Below are positions 1 through 8,255 of a DNA stretch of 41,290 nt, piece after piece. This stretch comes from Actinomycetota bacterium (lineage in GTDB: Bacteria; Actinomycetota; Thermoleophilia; RBG-16-64-13): assembly GCA_023483915.1 (NCBI GenBank), contig JAMDEO010000127.1:1-41290 (forward strand). Direction: 5' to 3'. Numbering within the stretch: the stretch's first letter is position 1; every line of letters starts with the position of its first letter. Both the position numbers and the translations under genes were made by a program. The notes under the pieces are model-generated. The model did no database searches, was not told the DNA's origin, and was given only the letters and a program-made list of their open reading frames with translations.

Positions 1-1
1 T

Positions 2-403
2 CATGGGACGGCCTGTCACGTGTCGGGGGCTACGCTCGTTAGTGAGGAAATCGAGAAGCACCTGGGAATACATGCAGGGGAAAACACCGAGGACATGCTG
101 TATACGATCGAAGAGGTGCATTGCGTGGGCGCGTGCGGAATGGCCCCTGTCGTCATGATTAATGACCGGGCCTTCGGCAAGCTGACCCCAGCAAAGGCCG
201 TAGAGGTTGTGAAGCAGTTTCAGGCCAGGGTTGAGGCCGAAGGCAACGGTGGAGGCCCTGCGTCCGGCAACGGTGGCGGTCCCGCCTCCGGCAACGGTGG
301 CGAAGCGGCATCCGCTGACGATGCAACGACGGAGAATATCCCTGAATCTGAGACGGAGGGGTTCGCGGAGGCGGGGGATGGCACCATGGACAGGGGGGAC
401 TAA
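2..403 (+). CDS. NuoE/HydC-like [2Fe-2S] thioredoxin-fold subunit (5' truncated)
   Basis: This is the end of a NuoE-type subunit that passes electrons between flavin and iron-sulfur centres. The ORF track starts it at GTG 20, but the same frame is open to the window edge and reads HGTACHV just before. That is the conserved C-x-GTACH segment, so GTG 20 is an internal Val codon and the true start lies outside the window. The other Cys pair is in EVHCVGACGMAP, followed by the usual VMINDRAFGKLTP segment. After about residue 75 the protein continues into a tail unusual for the family: three Gly/Asn/Pro/Ala-rich octads and then an acidic end. Its stop overlaps the start of the NuoF-like gene (TAATG), so the two are translationally coupled. 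It could serve a bifurcating hydrogenase, a formate dehydrogenase or an NADH dehydrogenase module; the missing upstream genes would decide. Confidence 0.88.
   Translation, partial: HGTACHVSGATLVSEEIEKHLGIHAGENTEDMLYTIEEVHCVGACGMAPVVMINDRAFGKLTPAKAVEVVKQFQARVEAEGNGGGPASGNGGGPASGNGGEAASADDATTENIPESETEGFAEAGDGTMDRGD
242..313 (+). repeat. three tandem 24-bp repeats coding a Gly-rich linker
   Basis: Three consecutive 24-base units, each starting ggcaacggtgg, encode GNGGGPAS, GNGGGPAS and GNGGEAAS near the end of the NuoE-like gene. The first two differ only at synonymous positions, and the third diverges in its second half. The copy number may vary between strains. It probably forms a flexible linker, not a folded domain. 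Confidence 0.85.
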
Positions 404-2292
404 TGACGACCGGCGAGCGCACCCTGACAAGACCGTCTCCCCAGCGAGCCTGCCTGACCACCCCCGACGTAGACGTTCGCATCTGCTTGGGTACCGGCGG
501 TGTAGCCGCCGGTAGCCGCGAGGTTCTCAAGGCCTTCGAGGAGGGCTTGGGAAAGACCGGCGTGTATGCGGTGATCCGGCCTCGGGAAGACGCGTGCGCC
601 GGAGAAAGCGCTGCTGTGACAGGAACAGGCTGCCGGGGCCTTTGCGCGATGGATCCGTTGGTAGAGATAACGATGCGGCTCGACGGGCACAAACGTACCG
701 TGACCTACGGTACGGTCACGCCGGTCATGGTCGAGGAGATCATCGCCAAGCACATTCTCGGTGGGGAGATCATCGAGGAATGGTTGGTGCGGACGGATGA
801 GCATCCGACGGAGTACGACGCGTTCTACGCCGCACAGGACAAGTTGGCGCTGCGGCACGTGGGTGTCATTGATCCCGAGGACATCGATGATTACCTGGAA
901 GCCGATGGGTACCAGGCTCTCTACAAGGTGCTCTCAAGCATGACCCCGGAAGAGGTGGTCGAAGAGATCAAGGCCTCCGGCCTGCGTGGGCGTGGAGGGG
1001 CAGGATTCCCTACCGGCCTTAAGTGGGGCTTCGCAGCCGGCGCGAAATCCTCCGACGGAGTCAAGTACTTCATCTGTAACGGCGACGAGGGGGACCCGGG
1101 GGCGTTTATGGACTGCTCGGTCCTCGAAGGCGACCCGCACGCCGTCTTCGAGGGGATGGCCATTGGCGCTTACGCTATCGGGGCCAGCCACGGATATGTC
1201 TATGTGCGGGCCGAATACCCGATGGCCCTACGGCGGCTGAAGATTGCCATGAAGGTGGCCCAAGAGCGCGGTCTCATGGGTGACAACATCATGGGCTCTG
1301 ATTTCTCCTTCCACATCAGGATCAAGGAAGGTGCCGGCGCGTTCGTTTGCGGCGAAGAGACGGCCATGATGGCATCCATAGAGGGCGGACGAGGATTCCC
1401 GCGCATGCGTCCGCCTTTTCCCGCAGAGTCCGGGTTGTGGGAGCGCCCGACCAACATCAACAACGTGGAGACTCTGTCTGTGGTTCCTTGGATCATTCTT
1501 AATGGCGCAGACGCATTTGCCGCACGGGGCTATGAGAAATCGAAGGGCACGAAGGTCTTCGCCTTGGCCGGCAAGGTGAAACGCACGGGCCTCGCAGAAG
1601 TGCCCATGGGCTTGAGCCTACGCGAGGTGATCTTTGGCATTGGCGGGGGCGTCAAGAAGGACAAGACTTTCAAAGCAGTGCAGATGGGCGGTCCCTCCGG
1701 GGGATGCCTGCCCGAATCGCTGCTGGATCTTCCCGTGGACTACGAAACGATCAACCAGACCGGTGCCATCGTGGGCTCCGGGGGCATGATCGTCATAGAC
1801 GAGGACAACTGCATAGTCGACACAGCACGCTACTTCCTCAGCTTCACTCAGTCTGAAAGTTGCGGAAAATGTCCCCCGTGCAGGATCGGCACCAAGAGGA
1901 TGCTCGAGATCCTTGAGAAGATCTGCAACGGCCAGGGCACCCTCTCCGACCTGGCATTTTTGCAGGATATGGCGGGGCAGATCAAAGTGGGTTCCCTCTG
2001 TGCGCTTGGCGGCACGGCGCCGAACCCTGTCATGACGGCGCTGAAATACTTCCATGACGAGTTCGAGGAGCACGTCATCGAGCACAAGTGCCGTGCCGGG
2101 GTCTGCAAAGCTCTCACCACATACGAGATAATCCCCGACATGTGCACAGGTTGTCGAGCTTGTCTCCGTGCCTGCCCTGTGGGAGCGATCACCGGGGAGA
2201 GGAAAGAAGTTCACGTTATAGACCAGGAATTGTGCATCAAATGCGGTGCGTGCCTCGAGAAGTGCCGATTTGACGCTGTAAGGAGGTCGTGA
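403..2292 (+). CDS. NuoF/HydB-like FMN and NAD(P)-binding subunit with C-terminal 2[4Fe-4S] ferredoxin domain
   Basis: This 629-residue flavin subunit oxidises or reduces NAD(P)H and passes electrons to iron-sulfur clusters. An N-terminal thioredoxin-like domain (about residues 20-120) is followed by the NuoF core with GRGGAGFPTGLKW (FMN/NAD binding), then ESCGKCPPCRIGT, which holds the N3-type [4Fe-4S] cluster. A C-terminal ferredoxin domain carries CTGCRACLRACP and CIKCGACLEKC. Complex I NuoF lacks the ferredoxin tail; it is typical of HydB/HndC and of NAD-linked formate dehydrogenase beta subunits. One oddity: the first [2Fe-2S] motif reads CLGTGG where the family has C-x-GTGC, so one of four Cys ligands is Gly. 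The gene overlaps both neighbours by one base, forming an E-F-G operon. The physiological electron partner cannot be named from the sequence. Confidence 0.92.
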   Translation: MTTGERTLTRPSPQRACLTTPDVDVRICLGTGGVAAGSREVLKAFEEGLGKTGVYAVIRPREDACAGESAAVTGTGCRGLCAMDPLVEITMRLDGHKRTVTYGTVTPVMVEEIIAKHILGGEIIEEWLVRTDEHPTEYDAFYAAQDKLALRHVGVIDPEDIDDYLEADGYQALYKVLSSMTPEEVVEEIKASGLRGRGGAGFPTGLKWGFAAGAKSSDGVKYFICNGDEGDPGAFMDCSVLEGDPHAVFEGMAIGAYAIGASHGYVYVRAEYPMALRRLKIAMKVAQERGLMGDNIMGSDFSFHIRIKEGAGAFVCGEETAMMASIEGGRGFPRMRPPFPAESGLWERPTNINNVETLSVVPWIILNGADAFAARGYEKSKGTKVFALAGKVKRTGLAEVPMGLSLREVIFGIGGGVKKDKTFKAVQMGGPSGGCLPESLLDLPVDYETINQTGAIVGSGGMIVIDEDNCIVDTARYFLSFTQSESCGKCPPCRIGTKRMLEILEKICNGQGTLSDLAFLQDMAGQIKVGSLCALGGTAPNPVMTALKYFHDEFEEHVIEHKCRAGVCKALTTYEIIPDMCTGCRACLRACPVGAITGERKEVHVIDQELCIKCGACLEKCRFDAVRRS

Positions 2293-4892
2293 TGTCTGCC
2301 GCTGCCGAGGCGACCGAGGTACAAGTGGTCAATGTAACCATTAATGGAAAAGAGGTCGAGGCGCGCAAAGGGCAGACCATCCTTGAGGCTGCGCGTGATG
2401 CCGGCGTGGAGATCCCTACGCTCTGCCATGATCCTCGGCTCGAGCCATATGGTGCTTGCCGTGTCTGTCTGGTTGAGGTGGAGGGAGCGCGGGGACCTAT
2501 GGCCTCGTGCGGCACCAAGGTGAGCGAAGGCATGAAGGTTCAGACGCATACCGACAAGATCCTCAAGCTTCGCAAGTTCATCCTCGAGTTGCTGCTCACC
2601 AATCACCCCCTCGACTGCCCGGTGTGCGAAGCCGCCGGCGATTGCCGCCTGCAGGACTACGCATACGAATACCTGGTGGACATGGTTCCCTGGGGATGGC
2701 GGGCGCCGGGACCTGATGATCCTGGGCCTCATCCCAACGTGGCCCACTTTGGCTCCCGTTGCATCCTGTGCGGGCGTTGTGTGCGCATCTGCCGGGAAAT
2801 CATGTCCATCGGATGCTGGGGCTATCTCAACCGCGGCTACGACAGTGAGGTGGACACTCCCTACCGGCGGCCTCTCCAGGAAGTCGGGTGCGTGTCGTGT
2901 GGGCAATGCGTAAGCACCTGCCCTGTGGGAGCCATCGTTGGCCAAAGGACGCCTCAGGGAGCTCGGGAGTGGCAGACCGATAAGACCCGCACTGCCTGCT
3001 CCTACTGCTCCAACGGCTGTGAGCTGGTAGTTCACTCCTATAATGGTCGACTGGTTCGGGTGACCTCCGCGCTCGAACGCGGTCTGAACAAGGGAAACCT
3101 GTGTATCCGGGGCAGATTTGGCCAGGGATATGCCAACTCGCCCGATCGGGTGCTCAAGCCTCTGGTTAGGGATGAAGGCGGAGAGCTGCGGGAGGCGTCG
3201 TGGGACGAAGCTCTGGGGAAAGTGGCCGTCGAGATCGGCCGTCTGAGGGATGAGGGCGCCGGGGGTGCTTTCGCCGTGCTTTGTGGCACTCACACCACCA
3301 ATGAAGCCGCGTATTTGGCCGGCAAACTTGCGCGCGGCGTGGTGGGTTCGAATTACGTGGCCGCATCTGATCAGGCCAACAAGGCTGCCGCTGATGAGGT
3401 GCTAACTGCCGCCTTCGGGAATGCGGCCGCCACTAACACCCGGGATGATCTGGCGCAGGCTGATGTGATCCTAGTAGTCGGCTCGAACCTCACAGAATCA
3501 AATAACGTTCTTGCGCTTACCGTCATCTCGGCCATTCGCAAAGGCAAGTCGGTCATTGCCATCGATCCGCGGGTGACGGAACTCGCCCGCAGAACGAAGA
3601 TCCACCTTGCCCCGAAGCCGGGGACGGATATTGCCGTGCTCCGCGCGATGATGGCTCATATCGTCAACCGGGGTCTTCACGACGAGACCTTCATCGCGAA
3701 TAAGACCGAAGGTTTCGAGGTGCTCACCCGGTCTCTTGAGAACGTTGACGTGGACGACGAGGCGCGCTCGGCCGGGGTGGACCCGGATCTACTACGTGAG
3801 GCCGCCGAAGAGTTCGCGCGTGCCAATGCGGCAGCCGTCATGTTCGGTTCCGGTATTAGCCTCAGCCCCACTGCGGTCGAGAGCGTCAAGGCTCTGGCAG
3901 ATCTGGTGCTGCTCACCGGCAACGTCGGGAAACCGGGAAGTGGGCTATACCCACTTCTGACCGGTGCCAACTCTCAGGGACTGAGGGACATGGGCCTCAG
4001 TTCCGACGGCGCAGGTAGCTCCCCCGCTGGCATCTTCGAAGCAATTGAAGCAGGCGACGTCCGCCTGCTGTACATAGTGGGCGAGGACGTGGTTCTTTCA
4101 ATGCCGGACGAAGCGCAGACAAGGAAGGATCTCGAGAAGCTGCCGTTCCTGGTAGTCCAGGACAACTTCCTTACCGAGACAGCCAAGCTCGCAGATGTGG
4201 TATTGCCGGCGGCCACCTCGACAGAGGATGACGGAACGTTCACGAACGTCGAGCGGGTGATTCAGCGGCTCAAGCCTGTGGCTCCGTTGCGGGGAGAGAG
4301 CCTCTCAGACTGGAACATACTGCGGGGCGTCGCAACAAAACTGGGTGCAGACTGGGCTTACGCAGCCCCCGCGGACATCATGCGGGAGATTGTGGCCGCC
4401 GTTCCCGCTTATGCCGGGGTCTCGTATGGGCGTCTGGACTCCGCCGGTCTTACCTGGCCTTGCCTTAGCGCTGACGACCCTGGGACCCCAATCCTGCACA
4501 CCGGAGACTTCAAAGGCAGGTTCATGCCGGTTCCCGCAGGTGTCGTCAAGACCAGAAGCGACGATGGCAAGCCGTTCCTTCTCACGACCGGCTCGGTGCT
4601 GGAACACCATGAGGTTGGAACCCGCACGCGTCGCACCGACGGTGTGACGAAGCTGAATGGAGCGGCGGCAGTGGAGATCAACACGGCAGATGCCGGGAGC
4701 CTCGGCCTTACCGACGGCGCTCGCGCCAGGATCTCGAATGAGTTCGGAGCTATCGAGCTGGCGGTGAAAGTAACCGATCGCATTCCTGCTGGGGTGGTAT
4801 ACGTCCCCGGGTTCGATTGGGAGGCTCCGGTGGCCCGCCTGCTGAGCCGTGATCGGAGTGCGATTCCCGCTGTTCAGGTGGAGGCTTTGTAG
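2292..4892 (+). CDS. NuoG/FdhA-like iron-sulfur molybdopterin-fold subunit, catalytic Cys/Sec apparently lost
   Basis: This 866-residue protein has the N-terminal layout of NuoG and NAD-linked formate dehydrogenase alpha. It starts with a plant-type [2Fe-2S] ferredoxin (C-x10-C-x2-C-x13-C, residues about 45-73), then the His-Cys3 cluster HPLDCPVCEAAGDC, two [4Fe-4S] motifs (CILCGRCVRIC, CVSCGQCVSTC), and a fourth CSYCSNGC...C cluster opening a molybdopterin oxidoreductase domain. Formate dehydrogenases have a Cys/Sec-His pair (ARLCH or ARLUH) shortly before an AFG-type segment. Here the matching stretch reads SDQANKAAADEV and has no Cys or Sec. The domain may therefore be structural, as in many NuoG proteins, and a formate dehydrogenase label is not safe. 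I prefer ATG 2292 to the track's GTG 2289 because AGGAGGT lies just upstream and the ATG overlaps the nuoF-like stop. Confidence 0.88.
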   Translation: MSAAAEATEVQVVNVTINGKEVEARKGQTILEAARDAGVEIPTLCHDPRLEPYGACRVCLVEVEGARGPMASCGTKVSEGMKVQTHTDKILKLRKFILELLLTNHPLDCPVCEAAGDCRLQDYAYEYLVDMVPWGWRAPGPDDPGPHPNVAHFGSRCILCGRCVRICREIMSIGCWGYLNRGYDSEVDTPYRRPLQEVGCVSCGQCVSTCPVGAIVGQRTPQGAREWQTDKTRTACSYCSNGCELVVHSYNGRLVRVTSALERGLNKGNLCIRGRFGQGYANSPDRVLKPLVRDEGGELREASWDEALGKVAVEIGRLRDEGAGGAFAVLCGTHTTNEAAYLAGKLARGVVGSNYVAASDQANKAAADEVLTAAFGNAAATNTRDDLAQADVILVVGSNLTESNNVLALTVISAIRKGKSVIAIDPRVTELARRTKIHLAPKPGTDIAVLRAMMAHIVNRGLHDETFIANKTEGFEVLTRSLENVDVDDEARSAGVDPDLLREAAEEFARANAAAVMFGSGISLSPTAVESVKALADLVLLTGNVGKPGSGLYPLLTGANSQGLRDMGLSSDGAGSSPAGIFEAIEAGDVRLLYIVGEDVVLSMPDEAQTRKDLEKLPFLVVQDNFLTETAKLADVVLPAATSTEDDGTFTNVERVIQRLKPVAPLRGESLSDWNILRGVATKLGADWAYAAPADIMREIVAAVPAYAGVSYGRLDSAGLTWPCLSADDPGTPILHTGDFKGRFMPVPAGVVKTRSDDGKPFLLTTGSVLEHHEVGTRTRRTDGVTKLNGAAAVEINTADAGSLGLTDGARARISNEFGAIELAVKVTDRIPAGVVYVPGFDWEAPVARLLSRDRSAIPAVQVEAL

Positions 4893-4919
4893 CCGGGCGG
4901 TCTGCTACGGACAAGAAAT

Positions 4920-4950
4920 GGGGCCGCCCAGGCCGAGCCTGGGCGGCCCC
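4920..4950. terminator. bidirectional hairpin terminator
   Basis: A perfect 13-bp stem (GGGGCCGCCCAGG with its complement) and a 5-base loop lie between the convergent nuoG-like and lon genes. The plus-strand side has no T-run. The minus-strand side is followed by ATTTCTT, so termination is better supported for the minus direction. It probably serves both. Confidence 0.75.
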
Positions 4951-4963
4951 ACTAATCTTCGGC

Positions 4964-7437
4964 CTATTTGTCACCTCTAGATTCCAGACTGGTTTCCGCG
5001 ACGGTCTGATCGTGCGCTTTCTTGGCTGCAGCTCGGGCTTTCTCCGCGAGCGCCGTCAGCCGGTCGATGACTCTGGCATTGATGGTGTCCTTTGGATAGA
5101 CGCCCTTGGCACTCAGAGCGCCTGCGGGAACTCCGGTGAGTGTGGAGATCCCTTCGTCGATAGTCGTGATAGGGTAGATATGAAAGCGTCCCTTGGCCAC
5201 AGCTTGGCGCACCCGGTCGTTCAGCATCAGATTGGTGACGTTGGCTTTGGGGATGAGGACGCCTTCGTCTCCCTTGGCGCCCAGGGCTTGGCAGACTTCG
5301 TAGAAGCCCTCGATTTTCTCGTTCACTCCGCCTATCGCCTGCACTTGTCCCCGCTGATTCACTGAACCGGTGACCGCGAAGCGCTGCTGAACTGGGACGT
5401 CGGCCAGGGAAGAGAGAAGCGCGTAGAGTTCGGCGGACGACGCACTGTCGCCTTCCACACCTGAATACGACTGCTCGAAAACCAGTCGTGCGCTCAGGGA
5501 AAGGGGCCGGTCGGAAGCGTACTTCTGACCAAGATAACCTGCCAGGATGAGCACCCCTTTCGAGTGGATTGGACCGCCCATCTCCACCTCACGCTCGATG
5601 TCCACGAGTTCGCCTTCGCCCAACCGGTGTGTGGCCGTGATCCGGCTCGGGCGGCCGAACATGTAATCTCCGATGGAGGAGACGGAAAGCCCGTTTATCT
5701 GCCCCACTACTGCGCCCTTGGTGTCCACCATCACCGTTGCCTGCGCGATCATCTCCCGAACCCGTTCCTCGATGCGGTTCGAGCGGTAGACTTTCTCGTC
5801 GATCGCCTTCTGAACATGCTCGCGTCGCACGACAGGCTTCCCTCGTCCGCGACGGCCACGCTGTGCCCAGTAGGATGCCTCAGTAAGCAGGTCAACTACG
5901 TCAACAAAACGTGTCGTCAACTTGCGCTGGTCCTCAACCAGACGCGAGCAATGCTCAATGACTCTGGCCGTCCCGTCGGGAGAGAATGGTGACAGATCAC
6001 GATCCTTGGCTGCACGGGCGACAAAGCGCGCGTAAAGCTGTTCGTTTTGAGGCGTGCGATCGGCGACGGTGTCAAAATCAGCCTTGACCTTGAATAGATC
6101 CTGGAAGTCCGGGTCCATCGTAAAGAGAAGGTAGTAGATGTAAGGCTCCCCTATGAGGACGATCTTGGCTTTGAACGGGATCGGCTCCGGATCAAGCGTT
6201 GCGGTCGCGGCAAAGCCCAGTTGTTGAGCAATGTCCTCGATCCTGATCTCGTTCGTCTTGAGAGTCCGCTTGAGGGCATCCCAGGAATAGGGCTTGAGAA
6301 GCACATCACGGGCCTCGAGGACCAAATAGCCGCCGTTCGCCTTGTGGAGCGCACCGGGCTTGATCATGTTGAAATCGGTGACCAAGGCGCCAAACTGGGC
6401 TTGATGCTCCACGCGTCCAACCAGATTCTGCATGACAGGGTTGCTCTCAGTGACCACCGGAGCCCCCGTCTTGGCGGAGTTGTCCACGAGTACATTGATA
6501 CGGTATTTACGAAACGCACCCTCGCCCTTCTGCCGTGGAGAGACCGGGACGCCCATAAACATCACCGGAGTCTCTTCATCAGGCTTCTTGAAATCCTCGA
6601 CATTCTCCACCACATCCCTGAGGACGGCCTGGAGATAGTCCACAACCTCGGCTACCTCACACCATTTCTCGCACATCTCATCAATCAGATGCTTGGCGGC
6701 GTAGGTAGTGACCTGGTTTTCCAGGTCACGCAGGGCTTCGCGCCCGCCTCGCTCGTCTTGGCGGACGAGGCGCATGATCTGCTGGAGCTCCTCATTGAGC
6801 GCCTCGAGCCCGTCGTCGATGCGCTTCTGTTCCTCGGGAGGAAGCGCTTCATAGGCCTCGCGGGACATGGTCTCGCCCTCCGGAGTCTTGGGCGCGAAGG
6901 CCAGACCCGCGGGGGTCCGCACCATGACGAATCCCTGCGACTCTGCCTTCTGGCTCAGCGCGGTGAGCTTCGCCTCTTGTTGTTCGCCTACCTTCTGCCC
7001 GATCTCCCGCCTCTGCTTGTCGTATTCTTCACTTTCGAAGGCCTGGGTAATAGCAGCCTGAAGATCCTCGACGAGCTTCTCCATGTCCTTGCGAAACTCT
7101 TGACCTCGGCCTGGGGGCATCCGTATGGCCCGAGGCTGGTGCGCAGTCACAAAGTTGTGAACATATACCCAGTCGTCAGGTGCCGGTTGCGCGGTCGCCT
7201 GCCGAGAAAGGAACTCGTAAATAGTAGTCGACTTCCCCGTCCAGTAGGTCCCACGGCGAAGATGTTGTAGCCGCCGTCGCGAATCCCCATGCCAAACTCC
7301 ACCGAAGAAACGGCCCTAGCCTGGCCGATAACTTCGGATAGCTCAGCCAACTCGGCTGTAGTGCGGAAATTGAAGCCCGAGACGTCGCACTCGCGGTAGA
7401 TTTCCTTCGGTCCCAACTCGGCGGGAGTCTTTGCCAT
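4964..7437 (-). pseudogene. COG1067-type Lon protease, frameshifted in Walker A
   Basis: Two ORFs, 7147-7437 (N-terminal part) and 4964-7150 (rest), together encode one ATP-dependent Lon-family protease of about 824 residues, normal for COG1067. The N-terminal frame runs through the conserved GYNIFAVGPTG and then reads out of frame from about 7240. Adding one base after GGA (7240-7242) gives GPTGTGKSTTIYEFL and continues in frame into DDWVYVHNF and the long ORF. So one base, probably an A, is missing exactly in the ATP-binding P-loop. The protease domain is intact: Ser in EGDSASSAEL and Lys in GVNEKIEGF form the Lon Ser-Lys dyad. GGAGG precedes the ATG at 7437. It may be a real pseudogene, a sequencing error, or (less likely) a programmed shift; the long ORF's GTG start lacks the P-loop. 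Confidence 0.85.
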
Positions 7438-7613
7438 TTCGGTCCTCCGGGATCGTTTACGGTTGTGAGAGACGGTACCAGTCTACCCATTCTTGGACGA
7501 AGTAATCCGGGTCGACCCAGCCTCATGCGCTAACGCCCTTGTGGTGATGGCCGGCAGTCGCAATCGGGGGCTAGGAGGTGAAGATTCCGCAGTCTCGCTC
7601 GCCCCGGAACAGG

Positions 7614-7772
7614 CTAGACTGGGGAGCTTCGCCTCACGCCGGAACCACCCAGGATGAACCGCGCCTTGCGTGCAAGAAAAGAAGCCTGCCTGTGAAGCTT
7701 GTGTCTCCGGAGCCAGAACTCGCAGGCGCCCGCACAACCCCCCAGAACAGCAACTACCAGCAGGTTCCCCAT
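7614..7772 (-). CDS. 52-residue putative single-pass membrane protein
   Basis: I do not recognise this family. The ORF track gives a longer frame from 7865, but the ATG at 7772 is a far better start: GGAGGAGG sits six bases upstream, and a TTGCGA-17-TACATT promoter lies about 65 bases upstream. That promoter overlaps the longer ORF's start, which rules the longer version out. The peptide opens MGNLLVVAVLGGCAGACEFW, one hydrophobic helix with two Cys, followed by a basic tail rich in Arg, Lys and His. This suggests a membrane anchor with a positive cytoplasmic end. It lies between tRNA-Leu and the lon gene on the same strand. It is probably real, but coding support is limited by its length. 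Confidence 0.55.
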   Translation of the reverse strand: MGNLLVVAVLGGCAGACEFWLRRHKLHRQASFLARKARFILGGSGVRRSSPV

Positions 7773-7836
7773 GCTCAGCCTCCTCCCAAGCGGTTTGCAC
7801 CCGAGAATCATCGGCCACTGGACTCCTCTAGCGGAC

Positions 7837-7865
7837 AATGTACTCTCTGAGCGGTGAAGTCGCAA
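7837..7865 (-). promoter_or_regulatory. sigma70-type promoter of the small membrane protein
   Basis: On the minus strand TTGCGA (7865-7860) and TACATT (7842-7837) are separated by 17 bases. Transcription would begin near 7830, giving a leader of about 58 bases before the ATG at 7772. Confidence 0.5.
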
Positions 7866-7964
7866 GACCGGAAATAGAGTGGTAAGGGCTCGCCGTGGCA
7901 GTCATGCGGTAAGGGCGGCAACCCGCATGTCGGGCTAGAGCGGTGAAGGGGATGAGTTTCAGGT

Positions 7965-8048
<84 letters not shown>

Positions 8049-8069
8049 GTAGCGCTATAGAACCGCGTG

Positions 8070-8098
8070 AGTATAGGGCGCGCATGAAGGCTAGTCAA
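8070..8098 (-). promoter_or_regulatory. promoter of tRNA-Leu
   Basis: The minus strand has TTGACT (8098-8093), a 17-base spacer and TATACT (8075-8070), close to the sigma70 consensus and about 22 bases upstream of the tRNA 5' end. Confidence 0.75.
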
Positions 8099-8150
8099 CC
8101 GGCGGCTTCGCCGGCGATTCACCACGGCTGCAATGCTCTGCGCCCACATC

Positions 8151-8179
8151 TTGCACCTGTCCGATGCGTCGTCTATACT
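8151..8179 (+). promoter_or_regulatory. lexA promoter
   Basis: TTGCAC (8151-8156) and TATACT (8174-8179) are separated by exactly 17 bases and point toward lexA. The predicted start near 8186 falls just before the LexA box. Confidence 0.8.
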
Positions 8180-8189
8180 CTCGATCAGG

Positions 8190-8203
8190 CGAACGAATGT
8201 TCA
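8190..8203 (+). promoter_or_regulatory. LexA (SOS) box, autoregulatory
   Basis: CGAACGAATGTTCA matches the Gram-positive/actinobacterial LexA site CGAAC-N4-GTTCG in all but the last base. It lies about ten bases downstream of the lexA -10, where bound LexA would block transcription start. It implies autoregulation by DNA damage. Confidence 0.85.
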
Positions 8204-8255
8204 CCACGTCTGCGTCGCGGGCGTGCTGCCAACATGTTGAGGGCGAGGTCGCGTG

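Noticed and set aside
2211-3293. 360-residue minus-strand ORF opposite the NuoG-like gene
   Set aside because: Antisense to a confident gene full of Cys motifs; low-complexity composition typical of a shadow frame.
6221-7270. 349-residue plus-strand ORF opposite the Lon gene
   Set aside because: It mirrors the coding frame of the Lon protease and has no recognisable motif.
7850-7955. Short repeated words (GAGCGGTGAAG, GGTAAGGGC) and a CATGCGG/CCGCATG hairpin near tRNA-Leu
   Set aside because: The copies are too short and few to support a repeat family or a defined RNA; the hairpin lacks a T-run.
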